Of a stretch of 30,641 nucleotides of DNA, positions 15,608 through 23,991 are shown piece after piece (within the stretch, counting starts at the first letter, position 1; every line of letters starts with the position of its first letter). The position numbers and the translations under genes are program-made. The DNA comes from UBA6624 sp964517115 [NCBI: uncultured bacterium] (GTDB lineage Bacteria > UBP7 > UBA6624), in assembly GCA_964517115.1 (NCBI GenBank), contig CAZFBE010000003.1, positions 23,044-53,684 of the forward strand. The letters run 5' to 3'. The notes below the pieces were generated by a model. It saw only the letters and a program-made list of their open reading frames with translations. It was not told where the DNA came from and ran no database searches.

Positions 15608-16720
15608 ATGTCAAGAGTTTTGATTGTTGGAGCGGGAAGGCAGGGCAGGGCGATTGCTTACAACTTGTCCTTTGACCATGAAATAATTCTTGTAGATAGA
15701 GATTCAGAGAAAATTGAAGATTTCATAATTTTTTCTCAAGAAAATTTTCCTGAAAGTGCAAGTATACAATTTCAATCTTTAGATGCTTCTAGTCCTAACG
15801 AATGGTCTTTGATGTATAAGCCTGAAGGAATTGTTAATTCAGCTTCGTATATGCTTTCAGAAGAGTTAACTAAATATTCAATAAAAAACAACATCCATTA
15901 TGTTGATTTAGGGGGAAATCCAGATATTGTTGCCATTCAACACAAGATGAACAATTCTGCCTTTAAGAAAAAGGTTTCAATTGTTCCTGACTGTGGGCTT
16001 GCTCCTGGCTTAGGCCAATTGCTTGCTTCTTATGGCCTGTCAAGGATTCCTAAATCAAAAAGTGTAAAGATTTATTGTGGGGGATTGCCCAAAAAGCCTT
16101 TAAGCAACAATTTTAAGCATTATCTATTTTTTGCTGCTGAAGGTTTGTTGAATGAATATTCTGGGTCAGAAATGATTCTTGAGAATGGAGAACTTAAAGA
16201 AAAAGGGTGTTTGTCAGGGAAAGAATCTATAAGTATAGATGGGGTTGGTGATTTTGAGGCTTCTTTAACCAGAGGGGGGATAAGTACCGCTGCAAGTAGT
16301 TTTTATGGTGTTTTGGATAATTACAAATATAAAACATTAAGGTGGCCAGGGCATTGGGATTTAATGTTCAAATGGAAAGAAGATGGTTTTTTTGAAAAAA
16401 ATTGGCAAGACAATGCATTAAGTTTTGCAGAAAAAAAACTTGGATCAAAAATACCTACATCAAAAGAAGACATGGTGATTCTTCTTGTCAAGGTAGTAGG
16501 GGAAAGTTCTGAAATGGAAATTTTGTTAGTTGATGAAAATGATATTGAAACAGGTTTAACATCCATGGAAAGGACAACTGGTTTTCCTGCCGCTGAAATT
16601 ATGAGGCTTGCAATCAAGGGAGAGTTGAAAAGTGGGGTTTTAACTCACGAATTAGACCTGCCTTCAAAAACGATTTTAAGAAGGTTAGAAAAAACTGGTC
16701 TTAAATTTAAAATTAATTAA
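15608..16720 (+). CDS. Saccharopine dehydrogenase-like / lysine 6-dehydrogenase-like oxidoreductase
   Basis: The 370-residue protein starts with a Rossmann nucleotide-binding fold (VLIVGAGRQGRAIAYNL, residues 4-20; acidic end of beta-2 at ILVDRDSEK). It continues with the features of the saccharopine dehydrogenase NAD(P)-binding family (VDLGGNP, IVPDCGLAPGLGQLLA) and a C-terminal domain with VYCGGLP-like and LRWPGHWD-like segments. This arrangement resembles lysine 6-dehydrogenase and related amino-acid dehydrogenases; the substrate cannot be fixed from sequence. It is the only plus-strand gene between two minus-strand operons, so it is a monocistronic unit. Its 3' end overlaps uvrC by 8 bases. 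The start lacks a ribosome site but follows a possible -10 at leaderless distance. Confidence 0.8.
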   Translation: MSRVLIVGAGRQGRAIAYNLSFDHEIILVDRDSEKIEDFIIFSQENFPESASIQFQSLDASSPNEWSLMYKPEGIVNSASYMLSEELTKYSIKNNIHYVDLGGNPDIVAIQHKMNNSAFKKKVSIVPDCGLAPGLGQLLASYGLSRIPKSKSVKIYCGGLPKKPLSNNFKHYLFFAAEGLLNEYSGSEMILENGELKEKGCLSGKESISIDGVGDFEASLTRGGISTAASSFYGVLDNYKYKTLRWPGHWDLMFKWKEDGFFEKNWQDNALSFAEKKLGSKIPTSKEDMVILLVKVVGESSEMEILLVDENDIETGLTSMERTTGFPAAEIMRLAIKGELKSGVLTHELDLPSKTILRRLEKTGLKFKIN

Positions 16721-18296
16721 AAATATTTTTTTTTCTAATTTTTTTATGATGGCTTAATGCAACCCTATGAGCGTCATTTCTTATTCTTATCAATAGGTTA
16801 TGTCCTGGGGAATTCTTTTTTATCTTGACTTCTTTGAGCGTTTCCCCACTGTAGATTTTTTCAAATTTTTTAGCAATGCTGATTACAGGTATGTTTAAAA
16901 AGCATTTTTCAAGAATTTTTTTAGCTGCTTTTAATTGGGTTATTCCTCCATCAACAAGAATTAAATCTGGTTGAATTTCACCTTTTATGATTTTTTTGCA
17001 TCGCCTTGAAATGATTTCAGCAATCATTTTTGGGTCATCTATATTCTTGACAGATTTAATTTTGTAGTTTCTTGTTAATTTTTTTTCATATTTTCCATTT
17101 TTATAGCAAACTTGACTTCCAACTGCATTTTCACCCATTAGATTAGAAATGTCAAAACCTTCAATTCTTTCAGGGTTGTATCCAAGATTTAATTTTTTTT
17201 CTAACTCTTTTAAAGCTTTTTTCTCTACAGGGTTTTCATTATTTTTTTTAATGAGTATATTTTTATAGGATTCATTCATTTTTGTTTTTTCCCATTTGAA
17301 GAAAGGGGGTCTTATTTTTGTTTTTGAAAAGAATGTTGACTGTTCAAAAAGATCATCTTTTTCCCTCTTGAAAGGAATGATGATTTTTTTTGGGATTTTA
17401 TTTTTTAAATAGTGTTGTTCCATGGCTTTTAGTAAAACATTTTCACGATTTTCAAAAATCAGATTTTTGATTTTGTAGATTAATGGATTGAAAAATTTTC
17501 CGTTTCTTATTTTTGTAATACTGAATATAGTTTCTGAATCTTTTGAAACCAATGAAACTAAATCGGTATTTATGTTTGTCTTCGCGGTATCTTTTTTTGA
17601 TTTTATGATTGATTTCAAGCTTATTATTTTGTCTCTGTATTGAGCAGCTAATTCATAGTTTTTCAATTTTGAGGATTTTTTCATTTGTAATTCAAGTATT
17701 TCAAAAATATTGTTTTTTTCCCCATTTATAAATTTAATTGCAGATTTAACTATGTTTTTATAGGCATTTTTATCTATCTTCTTCTCACAAGGAGCCGGAC
17801 ATTGTTTCATCTGGTAATAGATACACGATTTTATTTTTTGTTTTTCCAAGTCGTATCTGCAAGGTCTAATTCCAAAGTTTTTTTCTAAAAATGAAATAGT
17901 TTTTTTGACTGATTTTGAATCAGAAAAAGGTCCAATATATTCTCCATCATCCCTTGATGCTCTAGAGAATTTTAAATATGGATATGAATCTTCTACTATC
18001 TTTATGTATGGATAACTTTTATCGTCTTTTAAAAGGACATTAAATTTAGGTTTGTATATTTTTATTTCTTCTGATTCAAGGATGAGTGCAGAGTTTTCAT
18101 TATTTGTAACTGTAAATTCAATTTCCTTTATTAGGGATTTCATTAAGTTTCCTTTTTTATCTTCTTCCTTTTTTGAGGAAAGCCAATTGGATATCCTTTT
18201 TTTTAGGTTTTTTGATTTCCCTATATATATGACTTTTTTATCTTTTGAAATGAATTTATAAACCCCTGGAAGATTTGGGATTTTTAATTTTTTCAA
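16713..18296 (-). CDS. uvrC: UvrABC excinuclease subunit C, lacking the C-terminal HhH domain
   Basis: The 527-residue protein matches UvrC, which makes both incisions in nucleotide-excision repair. The N-terminal GIY-YIG nuclease reads PGVYKF...VIYIGKSKNLKKR (residues 10-34). A four-cysteine set C146, C158, C166, C170 has the spacing of the [4Fe-4S] site known in E. coli UvrC. A UVR motif (KLKNYELAAQYRDKI, about 210-224) would bind UvrB. The RNase H-like 5' nuclease keeps D382, D449 and H510. The protein ends just after the HHKKIRKK segment, where family members normally continue with a tandem helix-hairpin-helix domain of about 55 residues; that domain is absent and the next frame belongs to another gene. 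Start is TTG, 7 bases after the uvrA stop. Confidence 0.95.
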   Translation of the reverse strand: MKKLKIPNLPGVYKFISKDKKVIYIGKSKNLKKRISNWLSSKKEEDKKGNLMKSLIKEIEFTVTNNENSALILESEEIKIYKPKFNVLLKDDKSYPYIKIVEDSYPYLKFSRASRDDGEYIGPFSDSKSVKKTISFLEKNFGIRPCRYDLEKQKIKSCIYYQMKQCPAPCEKKIDKNAYKNIVKSAIKFINGEKNNIFEILELQMKKSSKLKNYELAAQYRDKIISLKSIIKSKKDTAKTNINTDLVSLVSKDSETIFSITKIRNGKFFNPLIYKIKNLIFENRENVLLKAMEQHYLKNKIPKKIIIPFKREKDDLFEQSTFFSKTKIRPPFFKWEKTKMNESYKNILIKKNNENPVEKKALKELEKKLNLGYNPERIEGFDISNLMGENAVGSQVCYKNGKYEKKLTRNYKIKSVKNIDDPKMIAEIISRRCKKIIKGEIQPDLILVDGGITQLKAAKKILEKCFLNIPVISIAKKFEKIYSGETLKEVKIKKNSPGHNLLIRIRNDAHRVALSHHKKIRKKNIFN

Positions 18297-18303
18297 GTTT
18301 TTT

Positions 18304-21117
18304 CTAATCGTTAAAACCTTGCCATCTTTTTATTTCTTTTGCTGTTGGTGTTTTTGTTTTCGTTAACTCAGACACCTTTCCTTCGAAGATTATTTTTCCA
18401 CCTTCCCTTCCTCCCTTTTCTCCCATTTCAATAATCCAGTCTGCATATGATAAAACTTGTAAATTGTGCTCTATTACCATTAATGTGTTTCCTTGTTTTA
18501 TTAGTTCGTCGAACACATTTGTTAATTTTTTTATATCATCTGGATGAAGCCCTGTTGTTGGTTCGTCCAGCAGTATTAAAGACTTTCCTTTTCTGCTTTT
18601 TCCAAGATGCTTGGAAAGTTTTAATCTTTGAGCTTCTCCGCCAGAAAGGGTTGTTGCTGGTTGTCCAAGAGAAATATAACCAAGCCCAACTTCCGAAAGA
18701 ACTTTAAGTCTTCTTTTGAGTGGAGGGAAGTTGTCAAAAAAGCTTACTGATTCATCAACTGAGAGGTTCAGTATTTGAGATATATTTAAACCTTTGTATT
18801 TTATCGATAGTGCCTCTTGCCCATATCTTTGACCTTCGCATAATGGACACTTGACAGATACGTCTGCTAAAAAATGCATTTCTACTTCTTTATAGCCGCT
18901 TCCATTGCAGGACTCGCATCTCCCTCCAGGAACATTGAATGAAAAAAATCCAGCTGTATAGCCTTCACTTTGAGATTCTGGAGTTTTTGAAAGTATATTC
19001 CTTATTATTGTGAATATATCCGTATATGTTGCCGGATTGCTTCTCGGGGTTCTTCCGATTGGAGATTGGTCTATGAGCTCAATTTTTTCATAATTATTTA
19101 TTCCAATAATCTCATCAGCAATTTCTTTTGAAAGTTTTCCATGATTTTTGATTTCCTTGTATCCGTTATTTATGACACCTTGAAGAAGGCTGCTTTTTCC
19201 AGATCCTGACGGTCCACACAAGACGGTTAAACCCTCAGAGGGTATTGATGTAGATATGTTTTTTAAATTATTAACTTTTGCCCGTTTTACTTTTATCCCT
19301 TCTTTAAGGGTTCTTTCTTCTTTTTTTATTGAAAACTTTTTATCCAACCACGGCCCTATTAAACTTTTCTTATTTTTGATTGATAGTTTTGGGTGACCTT
19401 CATAAATTATCTTTCCACCTAAGTGACCTGCCCCAGGGCCTATTTCAATTAGGTGGTCAGATTCTTTAATAGTTTCAGGGTCATGCTCAACAACAACAAC
19501 CGTGTTGTTGAGTTTTACCAATGAGTTTAATGATTTTATAAGCTTTTTTGTATCTATTGGATGTAGGCCAATCGTTGGCTCATCTAAGACGTAAAGCACA
19601 CCGGACATTTTTCCCCCAATCTGTTTTGCAAGTTTTATTCTTTTTGACTCTCCTCCAGAAAGAGTAGATGCGAGTCTATCTATTTCAAGATAACCAACAC
19701 CCACCTCAATTAAAAATTTAAGTCTGTTTTTCACTTCCCTTAATATGGGTGTAGCAATTTTTTTCTCGTTTTTTGAAATTTTTACCTTTTTTGTCCATTT
19801 GTATAAATCCTCTAAAGACATTCCTGATATTTCAGAAAACTTTTTTCCAGAAAATCTTGCAGCTAAAGCTTCGGGCTTAAGGCGTTTCCCTTTACATTCC
19901 GGGCATGTTTTTTGAGAGATATATTTTTGTACTCTTTTTTTTATGCTCGGGCTTTTTGTATTAGACATTTTTTTCCATAGTGCCGAAGAGATTCCTTTTA
20001 CTCGATGGTTGAAATGGTATTTTCTTCCTCTTCTTGATCTCATTATGTATGAAATTTTTTCTTCGCCAGACCCATAAACAACTATGTCTAAAATTATTTT
20101 TTTAAGGTTCTTTAAAGGTGATGAAGGGTCTTCTCCGAATGATTCGATAATTCCCCTTGCTGATGCTTGATGCCATCTGTCAAGGAGTCTTTCTTTTAGG
20201 GGCCTGATTCCACCTTGTATCAAGCTCTTGTCCCAATTTATTAATGCATTTATGTCAACTTGTTCAATAATCCCTATACCTTTGCATTTCTTGCAAGCTC
20301 CTTCTGGGGAGTTGAATGAAAAAAACCTTGGATTCAAGGTTGGTATTGTTTTTCCTGTTTTTGGAGATATAAATAATTCACTATAAATTTCTTGTTTTTT
20401 TGTTTTTTGATTTTCTACAATAATTTGACCTTTTCCTTTTTCTAAAGCTGTTTTTACAGATCTCGAGATTCTTGCTTGGTCTCCTCCAGATATCAATCTG
20501 TCTATAACTAAATCAATATCATGTCTTTTGTTTTTGTCTAAATTTATTTTTTCATCTAGTCTGTATATGGATTTATCAATTCTTAATCTTGAATAGCCTT
20601 CAGTCCTTAGTGCTGTTATTAGGTTTCTGAATTCTCCTTTTTTGCTTTTTTCTATTGGTGCATAAATTATGTACTTTATTCCGTCTTTATAGTCCAATAA
20701 CTTTTTTATTATTGATTCTGAATTTTGAGAAATAGCTTTTTTATTTGATTCTGGACAATAAGGAATGCCTGCTCTTCCATAAAGAAGCCTTAAAAAATCT
20801 AGCAATTCCGTTGCTGTCCCAACTGTAGACCTTGGGTTTTTTGACAAAGGGCTTTGGTTTATTGCTATTGCTGGGGAAATTCCCTCTATGCTATCTACAT
20901 TTGCCTTTTTTATATCTCCCAGGAATTGCCTAGCATAAGTCGAGAGGCTCTCAAGGTAAAGCCTTCTCCCTTCTGAATAAAGGGTATCAAATGCTAAAGA
21001 TGATTTTCCAGATCCACTTAATCCTGATACAACTGTAAATTTATTTCCGGGTATTTCAACATCTATATTTTTTAAATTGTGAATTTTTGCACCACGTATA
21101 AAAATATTTCTAGACAT
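18304..21117 (-). CDS. uvrA: UvrABC excinuclease subunit A
   Basis: The 937-residue protein is a normal-length UvrA, the damage-sensing ABC ATPase of nucleotide-excision repair. Both ATPase halves are intact: Walker A GLSGSGKS at 32-39 and a second GPSGSGKS; signature motifs LSGGESKRIKLA and LSGGEAQRLKLS; Walker B VLDEPTIGLHP and LLDEPTTGLHPDD. Zinc-binding modules are visible as CKKCKG with CPECKGKRLKPEA, and as CESCNGSGY with CPLCEGQRY. SLSTYARQFLG marks the UvrB-interacting signature. It starts with an ATG preceded by a short AT-only inverted repeat, and lies 34 bases after the lipoprotein gene. UvrC follows after 7 bases, so the two are cotranscribed; uvrB is not in the window. Confidence 0.98.
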   Translation of the reverse strand: MSRNIFIRGAKIHNLKNIDVEIPGNKFTVVSGLSGSGKSSLAFDTLYSEGRRLYLESLSTYARQFLGDIKKANVDSIEGISPAIAINQSPLSKNPRSTVGTATELLDFLRLLYGRAGIPYCPESNKKAISQNSESIIKKLLDYKDGIKYIIYAPIEKSKKGEFRNLITALRTEGYSRLRIDKSIYRLDEKINLDKNKRHDIDLVIDRLISGGDQARISRSVKTALEKGKGQIIVENQKTKKQEIYSELFISPKTGKTIPTLNPRFFSFNSPEGACKKCKGIGIIEQVDINALINWDKSLIQGGIRPLKERLLDRWHQASARGIIESFGEDPSSPLKNLKKIILDIVVYGSGEEKISYIMRSRRGRKYHFNHRVKGISSALWKKMSNTKSPSIKKRVQKYISQKTCPECKGKRLKPEALAARFSGKKFSEISGMSLEDLYKWTKKVKISKNEKKIATPILREVKNRLKFLIEVGVGYLEIDRLASTLSGGESKRIKLAKQIGGKMSGVLYVLDEPTIGLHPIDTKKLIKSLNSLVKLNNTVVVVEHDPETIKESDHLIEIGPGAGHLGGKIIYEGHPKLSIKNKKSLIGPWLDKKFSIKKEERTLKEGIKVKRAKVNNLKNISTSIPSEGLTVLCGPSGSGKSSLLQGVINNGYKEIKNHGKLSKEIADEIIGINNYEKIELIDQSPIGRTPRSNPATYTDIFTIIRNILSKTPESQSEGYTAGFFSFNVPGGRCESCNGSGYKEVEMHFLADVSVKCPLCEGQRYGQEALSIKYKGLNISQILNLSVDESVSFFDNFPPLKRRLKVLSEVGLGYISLGQPATTLSGGEAQRLKLSKHLGKSRKGKSLILLDEPTTGLHPDDIKKLTNVFDELIKQGNTLMVIEHNLQVLSYADWIIEMGEKGGREGGKIIFEGKVSELTKTKTPTAKEIKRWQGFND

Positions 21118-21137
21118 AATAAATAAAGGTATTTATT
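21118..21137. repeat. Perfect 8-bp inverted repeat directly upstream of uvrA
   Basis: AATAAATA and TATTTATT flank the 4 bases AAGG, ending against the uvrA start codon on the minus strand. It could be an operator or a weak hairpin. In such AT-rich DNA it could also be chance. Confidence 0.35.
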
Positions 21138-21151
21138 TTAAAGGTTGTTTT

Positions 21152-21940
21152 TTATTCTTTTGGAGAAATGAAAGCTAGGGGTATTAATTCTTTTTTTGAG
21201 TTCCATGCACCTATTTCTTTTCCATTATGTTTAAAATAAAATTCTTCTATCTCTGGGTAAGAGTCATCTCGTAAAATAAAATTTAATGTTGATATTTTCC
21301 CACCATTTTTTTCAATATTTTTATTCGGAAATAAAATGATTGTTATTTTCCCAAGTGAGGAATTGTCTGTAATGGCGTACCAGTTATTATGATTGTTTTT
21401 TTCAATCCCATTGAAAACAATGTTTTCCAAAATCATTTTTTCAGAAGGGTAGTTGATTTGGATGCTTGCAAGTCCAAATGAATCTAAATTTATTGTTTTC
21501 AAAAAAACTTTATATTTTTCTCCAGATTTTTCTTTTTCTGGTTTTTGGTGTTCAAGAAAGAGTTTTTTGTTCGTTAGGTCTATTTCAGAGGTTTCTTCTT
21601 TGTAGCCATCTGAATCTTTTACTGTAACTTTTATATTAACTTTTTCTGAATCTTTGTTTGCCTTCCATTTTATAAGGGGTGTATTTTTTCCTTCTAGTAT
21701 TTCTGCCCCTGTAACCTCCCATGAAAAAATCAATCTATCAAAGTCAGGATCAGAAGCTATTGCTCTTGTTATAGCTTCTCCTTCAAAAGAAACAAAACGA
21801 GGAGTTGTTTCCATTTTCTCAACAACTGGAGGTCTGTTTTGTGTATTTGCTGCACTTGAAGGTATTCTTGCGCTTGTTGGTTGAGATCCGGAACAGGAGT
21901 TTATTGTTGATAGTAAAATGAAAATTAAAATTCTTTTCAA
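21152..21940 (-). CDS. Putative lipoprotein with PKD/Ig-like and cohesin-like beta domains
   Basis: The 262-residue product begins with a short hydrophobic signal and a lipobox-like I-N-S-C16. A Ser/Thr/Pro-rich linker follows, then a segment of about residues 38-120 that resembles PKD or cadherin-like beta-sandwich domains (AIASDPDFDRLIFSWEV, VNIKVTVKDSDG). The C-terminal part (about 140-250) has alternating beta strands (ASIQINYPSEKMILENIVF, STLNFILRDDS) that recall cohesin-like modules; this is by impression only. I infer a surface or periplasmic binding or structural protein. The start is TTG and overlaps the stop of the beta-propeller gene (TTGA), with AGGAGA upstream. The gene lies two places after lgt, whose product would lipidate it. 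Confidence 0.7.
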   Translation of the reverse strand: MKRILIFILLSTINSCSGSQPTSARIPSSAANTQNRPPVVEKMETTPRFVSFEGEAITRAIASDPDFDRLIFSWEVTGAEILEGKNTPLIKWKANKDSEKVNIKVTVKDSDGYKEETSEIDLTNKKLFLEHQKPEKEKSGEKYKVFLKTINLDSFGLASIQINYPSEKMILENIVFNGIEKNNHNNWYAITDNSSLGKITIILFPNKNIEKNGGKISTLNFILRDDSYPEIEEFYFKHNGKEIGAWNSKKELIPLAFISPKE

Positions 21941-23028
21941 GCGGTTTTCTCCTGTTTTTTAGAATCGTCTTCTTGGCTTTTTCCTTTTTTGACTAAATAA
22001 TAAATAGCAAAAATAAAACCTAAAAGAACCCATGAAAAACTTAAGTTTTTATTTTTTGAACCAAGTTCATTTGGCCCAATTACTTCAAAAGTCACAGGGA
22101 CAGAGTTAAGGTGGATTTTGTTTGTTATATCCAGTGTTTTCAAATCTGCCCCAAATATAAATGGAGCTTTTACTGTTGCCCAGACTTTATTGTTAACAAC
22201 TCTTAGATTTGTTGGAGCCATGTCGAATTTTATTTTTCCAACAATTTCCCCACTTTCAGTTTCTGCAATATGAACGAATCTTGTTCTCATGTCTGCTGCT
22301 AAAACTAACTTGCTGTCATCTGAGAAAGTGACTGCCCTTGGAGCATCTCCAACTGGTATAGAGAAGATAAGCTCATCTGCATTTTTGTCATATATTTGAA
22401 CAGTATCGGTTTGAGTGAGTGCAAGAGCGATGTATTCCCCATTGGGGCTTACTGCCATTGCTGCAGGTGAGTTTGAAAGAACCTTTTCTTTTTTTATAGT
22501 CTTTTCTTTTGTGTCAATCAGAAAAAGCATTGCTGTATTTGCCCTTGTCGCATAAAGGACATTCCCATTTGGATGTATTTCGATATTGTTGATTGTGTTC
22601 CCAACAGGTATCGAATCTATAAGAGTTCCTGAATCTACAGAAAATATACTTACATCATTTGCTTGAAGTGTTTCTGGATTTGCTACAGTTGCATATATTA
22701 TTTCACCTGAAGGAGGGCTGGTTAAGTGAAGAGGGAATCCCTTTGTTGGAATTTCACTCTCAAGGGTGCCTATGTTTAAATCAACAACAGATATTACCCC
22801 TCCATGTTGATTTGCTATGAATCCTAAGCCTTTTTTAGGAAGCAATGTCAAGTCATTCAATCCTTCACCTGCCATAAACCTATTGCTAACCTTTTCATCT
22901 AAGGTGTCAACTATTACAACTTCATCAGGCCTTTCGTTAACCAGGTATAAAAGAGTGCTTTCATTGTTTACCTTCCCACAAGAACAAAGGAGCAGTGAGG
23001 TAAGGAAAATTGTTAATATTTTTTTCAT
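21937..23028 (-). CDS. YVTN-type beta-propeller lipoprotein with C-terminal membrane helix
   Basis: The 363-residue protein has a lipobox signal peptide (LLLCSC17-G). Repeats of about 40 residues typical of YVTN/SMP-30-like beta-propellers follow: LYLVNERPDEVVIVDT, IEIHPNGNVLYATRA, MAVSPNGEYIALAL, VTFSDDSKLVLAAD and others, enough for a propeller of six or seven blades. Near the C-terminus is one strong transmembrane helix (FSWVLLGFIFAIYYLV) followed by a charged KKGKSQEDDSKK tail, expected to be cytoplasmic. A lipid anchor plus a transmembrane helix is unusual and implies retention in the inner membrane. It is preceded by GGAGGG inside the end of lgt and overlaps the next lipoprotein gene by 4 bases. 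Function unknown; propellers of this kind bind proteins or sugars. Confidence 0.8.
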   Translation of the reverse strand: MKKILTIFLTSLLLCSCGKVNNESTLLYLVNERPDEVVIVDTLDEKVSNRFMAGEGLNDLTLLPKKGLGFIANQHGGVISVVDLNIGTLESEIPTKGFPLHLTSPPSGEIIYATVANPETLQANDVSIFSVDSGTLIDSIPVGNTINNIEIHPNGNVLYATRANTAMLFLIDTKEKTIKKEKVLSNSPAAMAVSPNGEYIALALTQTDTVQIYDKNADELIFSIPVGDAPRAVTFSDDSKLVLAADMRTRFVHIAETESGEIVGKIKFDMAPTNLRVVNNKVWATVKAPFIFGADLKTLDITNKIHLNSVPVTFEVIGPNELGSKNKNLSFSWVLLGFIFAIYYLVKKGKSQEDDSKKQEKTA

Positions 23029-23029
23029 T

Positions 23030-23923
23030 TTATTTGGAACCCTCCCTAATTTTAAAATAATTCAAACCAGTCCATGGGCTAGTTGGGTTTTTTTCTGTTA
23101 TTTTTAGCACTAAAACTCCTATTGCGATTATTAATATCGAAACTATTTGCGTTAAGGTCAATATTGAAAATCCAATTTCAGGATTTTCAAAGAGTTTCCA
23201 GTAGATCGGATTGTTTCTGAAAGGTTCTTCTATAACTGACCTTAATAATGAATACCATATCAGCCATTGCCCTGTTAGCCATCCTTCATGTTTTGGCTGC
23301 CTTGTACCAATCCAAAGTATTAAAAAAAGAATCAATCCAACCATCATTCCATAAACTTGGGAAAGGTGCACTGGGCCTCTTATAAGTTCCATTGAACAAT
23401 TTGAAATTGTTTCTCCTGGATTTGGACAAAAGCTAGAAAAGCCATATGCTCTTTCTGGCCATGTGTAACCAATAGGTAAATTTGTCAATCTTCCTGCTGC
23501 ATCATCGCCATTCATAAAATTTCCGATTCTTCCAAAAATTATTCCAATTGCTGAAGGGTAGGTGAGAAGGTCAAGAACCCTTGTTAACTTTATGTTTCTT
23601 TTTTTGGTCCAAAACCACCAGTATAAAATTCCAAAACCTATTGCTCCATGAAAAGAAAGCCCACCTTTCCATATTTGTAGACTGTCTAGGAGGTTGTCAT
23701 ATTTTGATAAATTAGTCAAAACATAGACAAGCCTTGCTCCAATTATCCCCCATACAACAGCCCAAAAAAGGCCATCTTCAAATTCTTTTTTATCAAGGCC
23801 AGCCTTTTTGTTATTTTCTATCCATCTAGCTGACCACCACCATGAAATAAAAACTGTTGAAGCCATACAGATTCCATACCATCTAATTGAGAAATCTCCT
23901 ATTGAAAAAAATTCTGGATTCAT
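23030..23923 (-). CDS. lgt: Prolipoprotein diacylglyceryl transferase
   Basis: The 297-residue multi-pass membrane protein is Lgt, which transfers diacylglycerol from phosphatidylglycerol to the lipobox cysteine of prolipoproteins. Features: FSIGDFSIRWYGI near the N-terminus, WKGGLSFHG (H92, matching the essential H103 of E. coli Lgt), the signature GRIGNFMNGD-AAGRLTNLPIG at 131-152, RGPVHLSQVYG, and RSVIEEPFR with the late conserved Arg. Seven or so helices are apparent. The usual Glu after HxSQxY is Gly here. The ATG has no evident ribosome site. It is followed by two genes whose products have lipobox signals, likely its substrates. Confidence 0.95.
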   Translation of the reverse strand: MNPEFFSIGDFSIRWYGICMASTVFISWWWSARWIENNKKAGLDKKEFEDGLFWAVVWGIIGARLVYVLTNLSKYDNLLDSLQIWKGGLSFHGAIGFGILYWWFWTKKRNIKLTRVLDLLTYPSAIGIIFGRIGNFMNGDDAAGRLTNLPIGYTWPERAYGFSSFCPNPGETISNCSMELIRGPVHLSQVYGMMVGLILFLILWIGTRQPKHEGWLTGQWLIWYSLLRSVIEEPFRNNPIYWKLFENPEIGFSILTLTQIVSILIIAIGVLVLKITEKNPTSPWTGLNYFKIREGSK

Positions 23924-23991
23924 TTAAATGAAATTTTTTTGATTTCCGGGATTCATGATTTGTCCAATTGTTTCAATTTTTATTTTTTTTC
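23924..23991. other. 68-base gap between ftsK and lgt
   Basis: This is one of the two longest non-coding gaps in the window. On the transcribed strand it is A-rich after the ftsK stop, and it contains no GC-rich hairpin with a U tract, so no intrinsic terminator is apparent. No strong promoter or ribosome site for lgt is visible either. Confidence 0.5.

Noticed and set aside
16713-16740. AT-rich palindromic stretch at the uvrC/dehydrogenase junction as a bidirectional terminator
   Set aside because: The complementary bases are only A and T, giving a very weak hairpin, and the region is coding on both strands.
20735-20765. Apparent loss of a CxxC in the early UvrA segment CPESNKK
   Set aside because: Some well-characterised UvrA proteins, including that of E. 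coli, also lack a CxxC at this point; the structural zinc modules elsewhere are intact.
23924-23991. Partial dyad around CAATTG in the ftsK-lgt gap as an operator
   Set aside because: The arms match imperfectly and only over a few bases; not distinguishable from chance.
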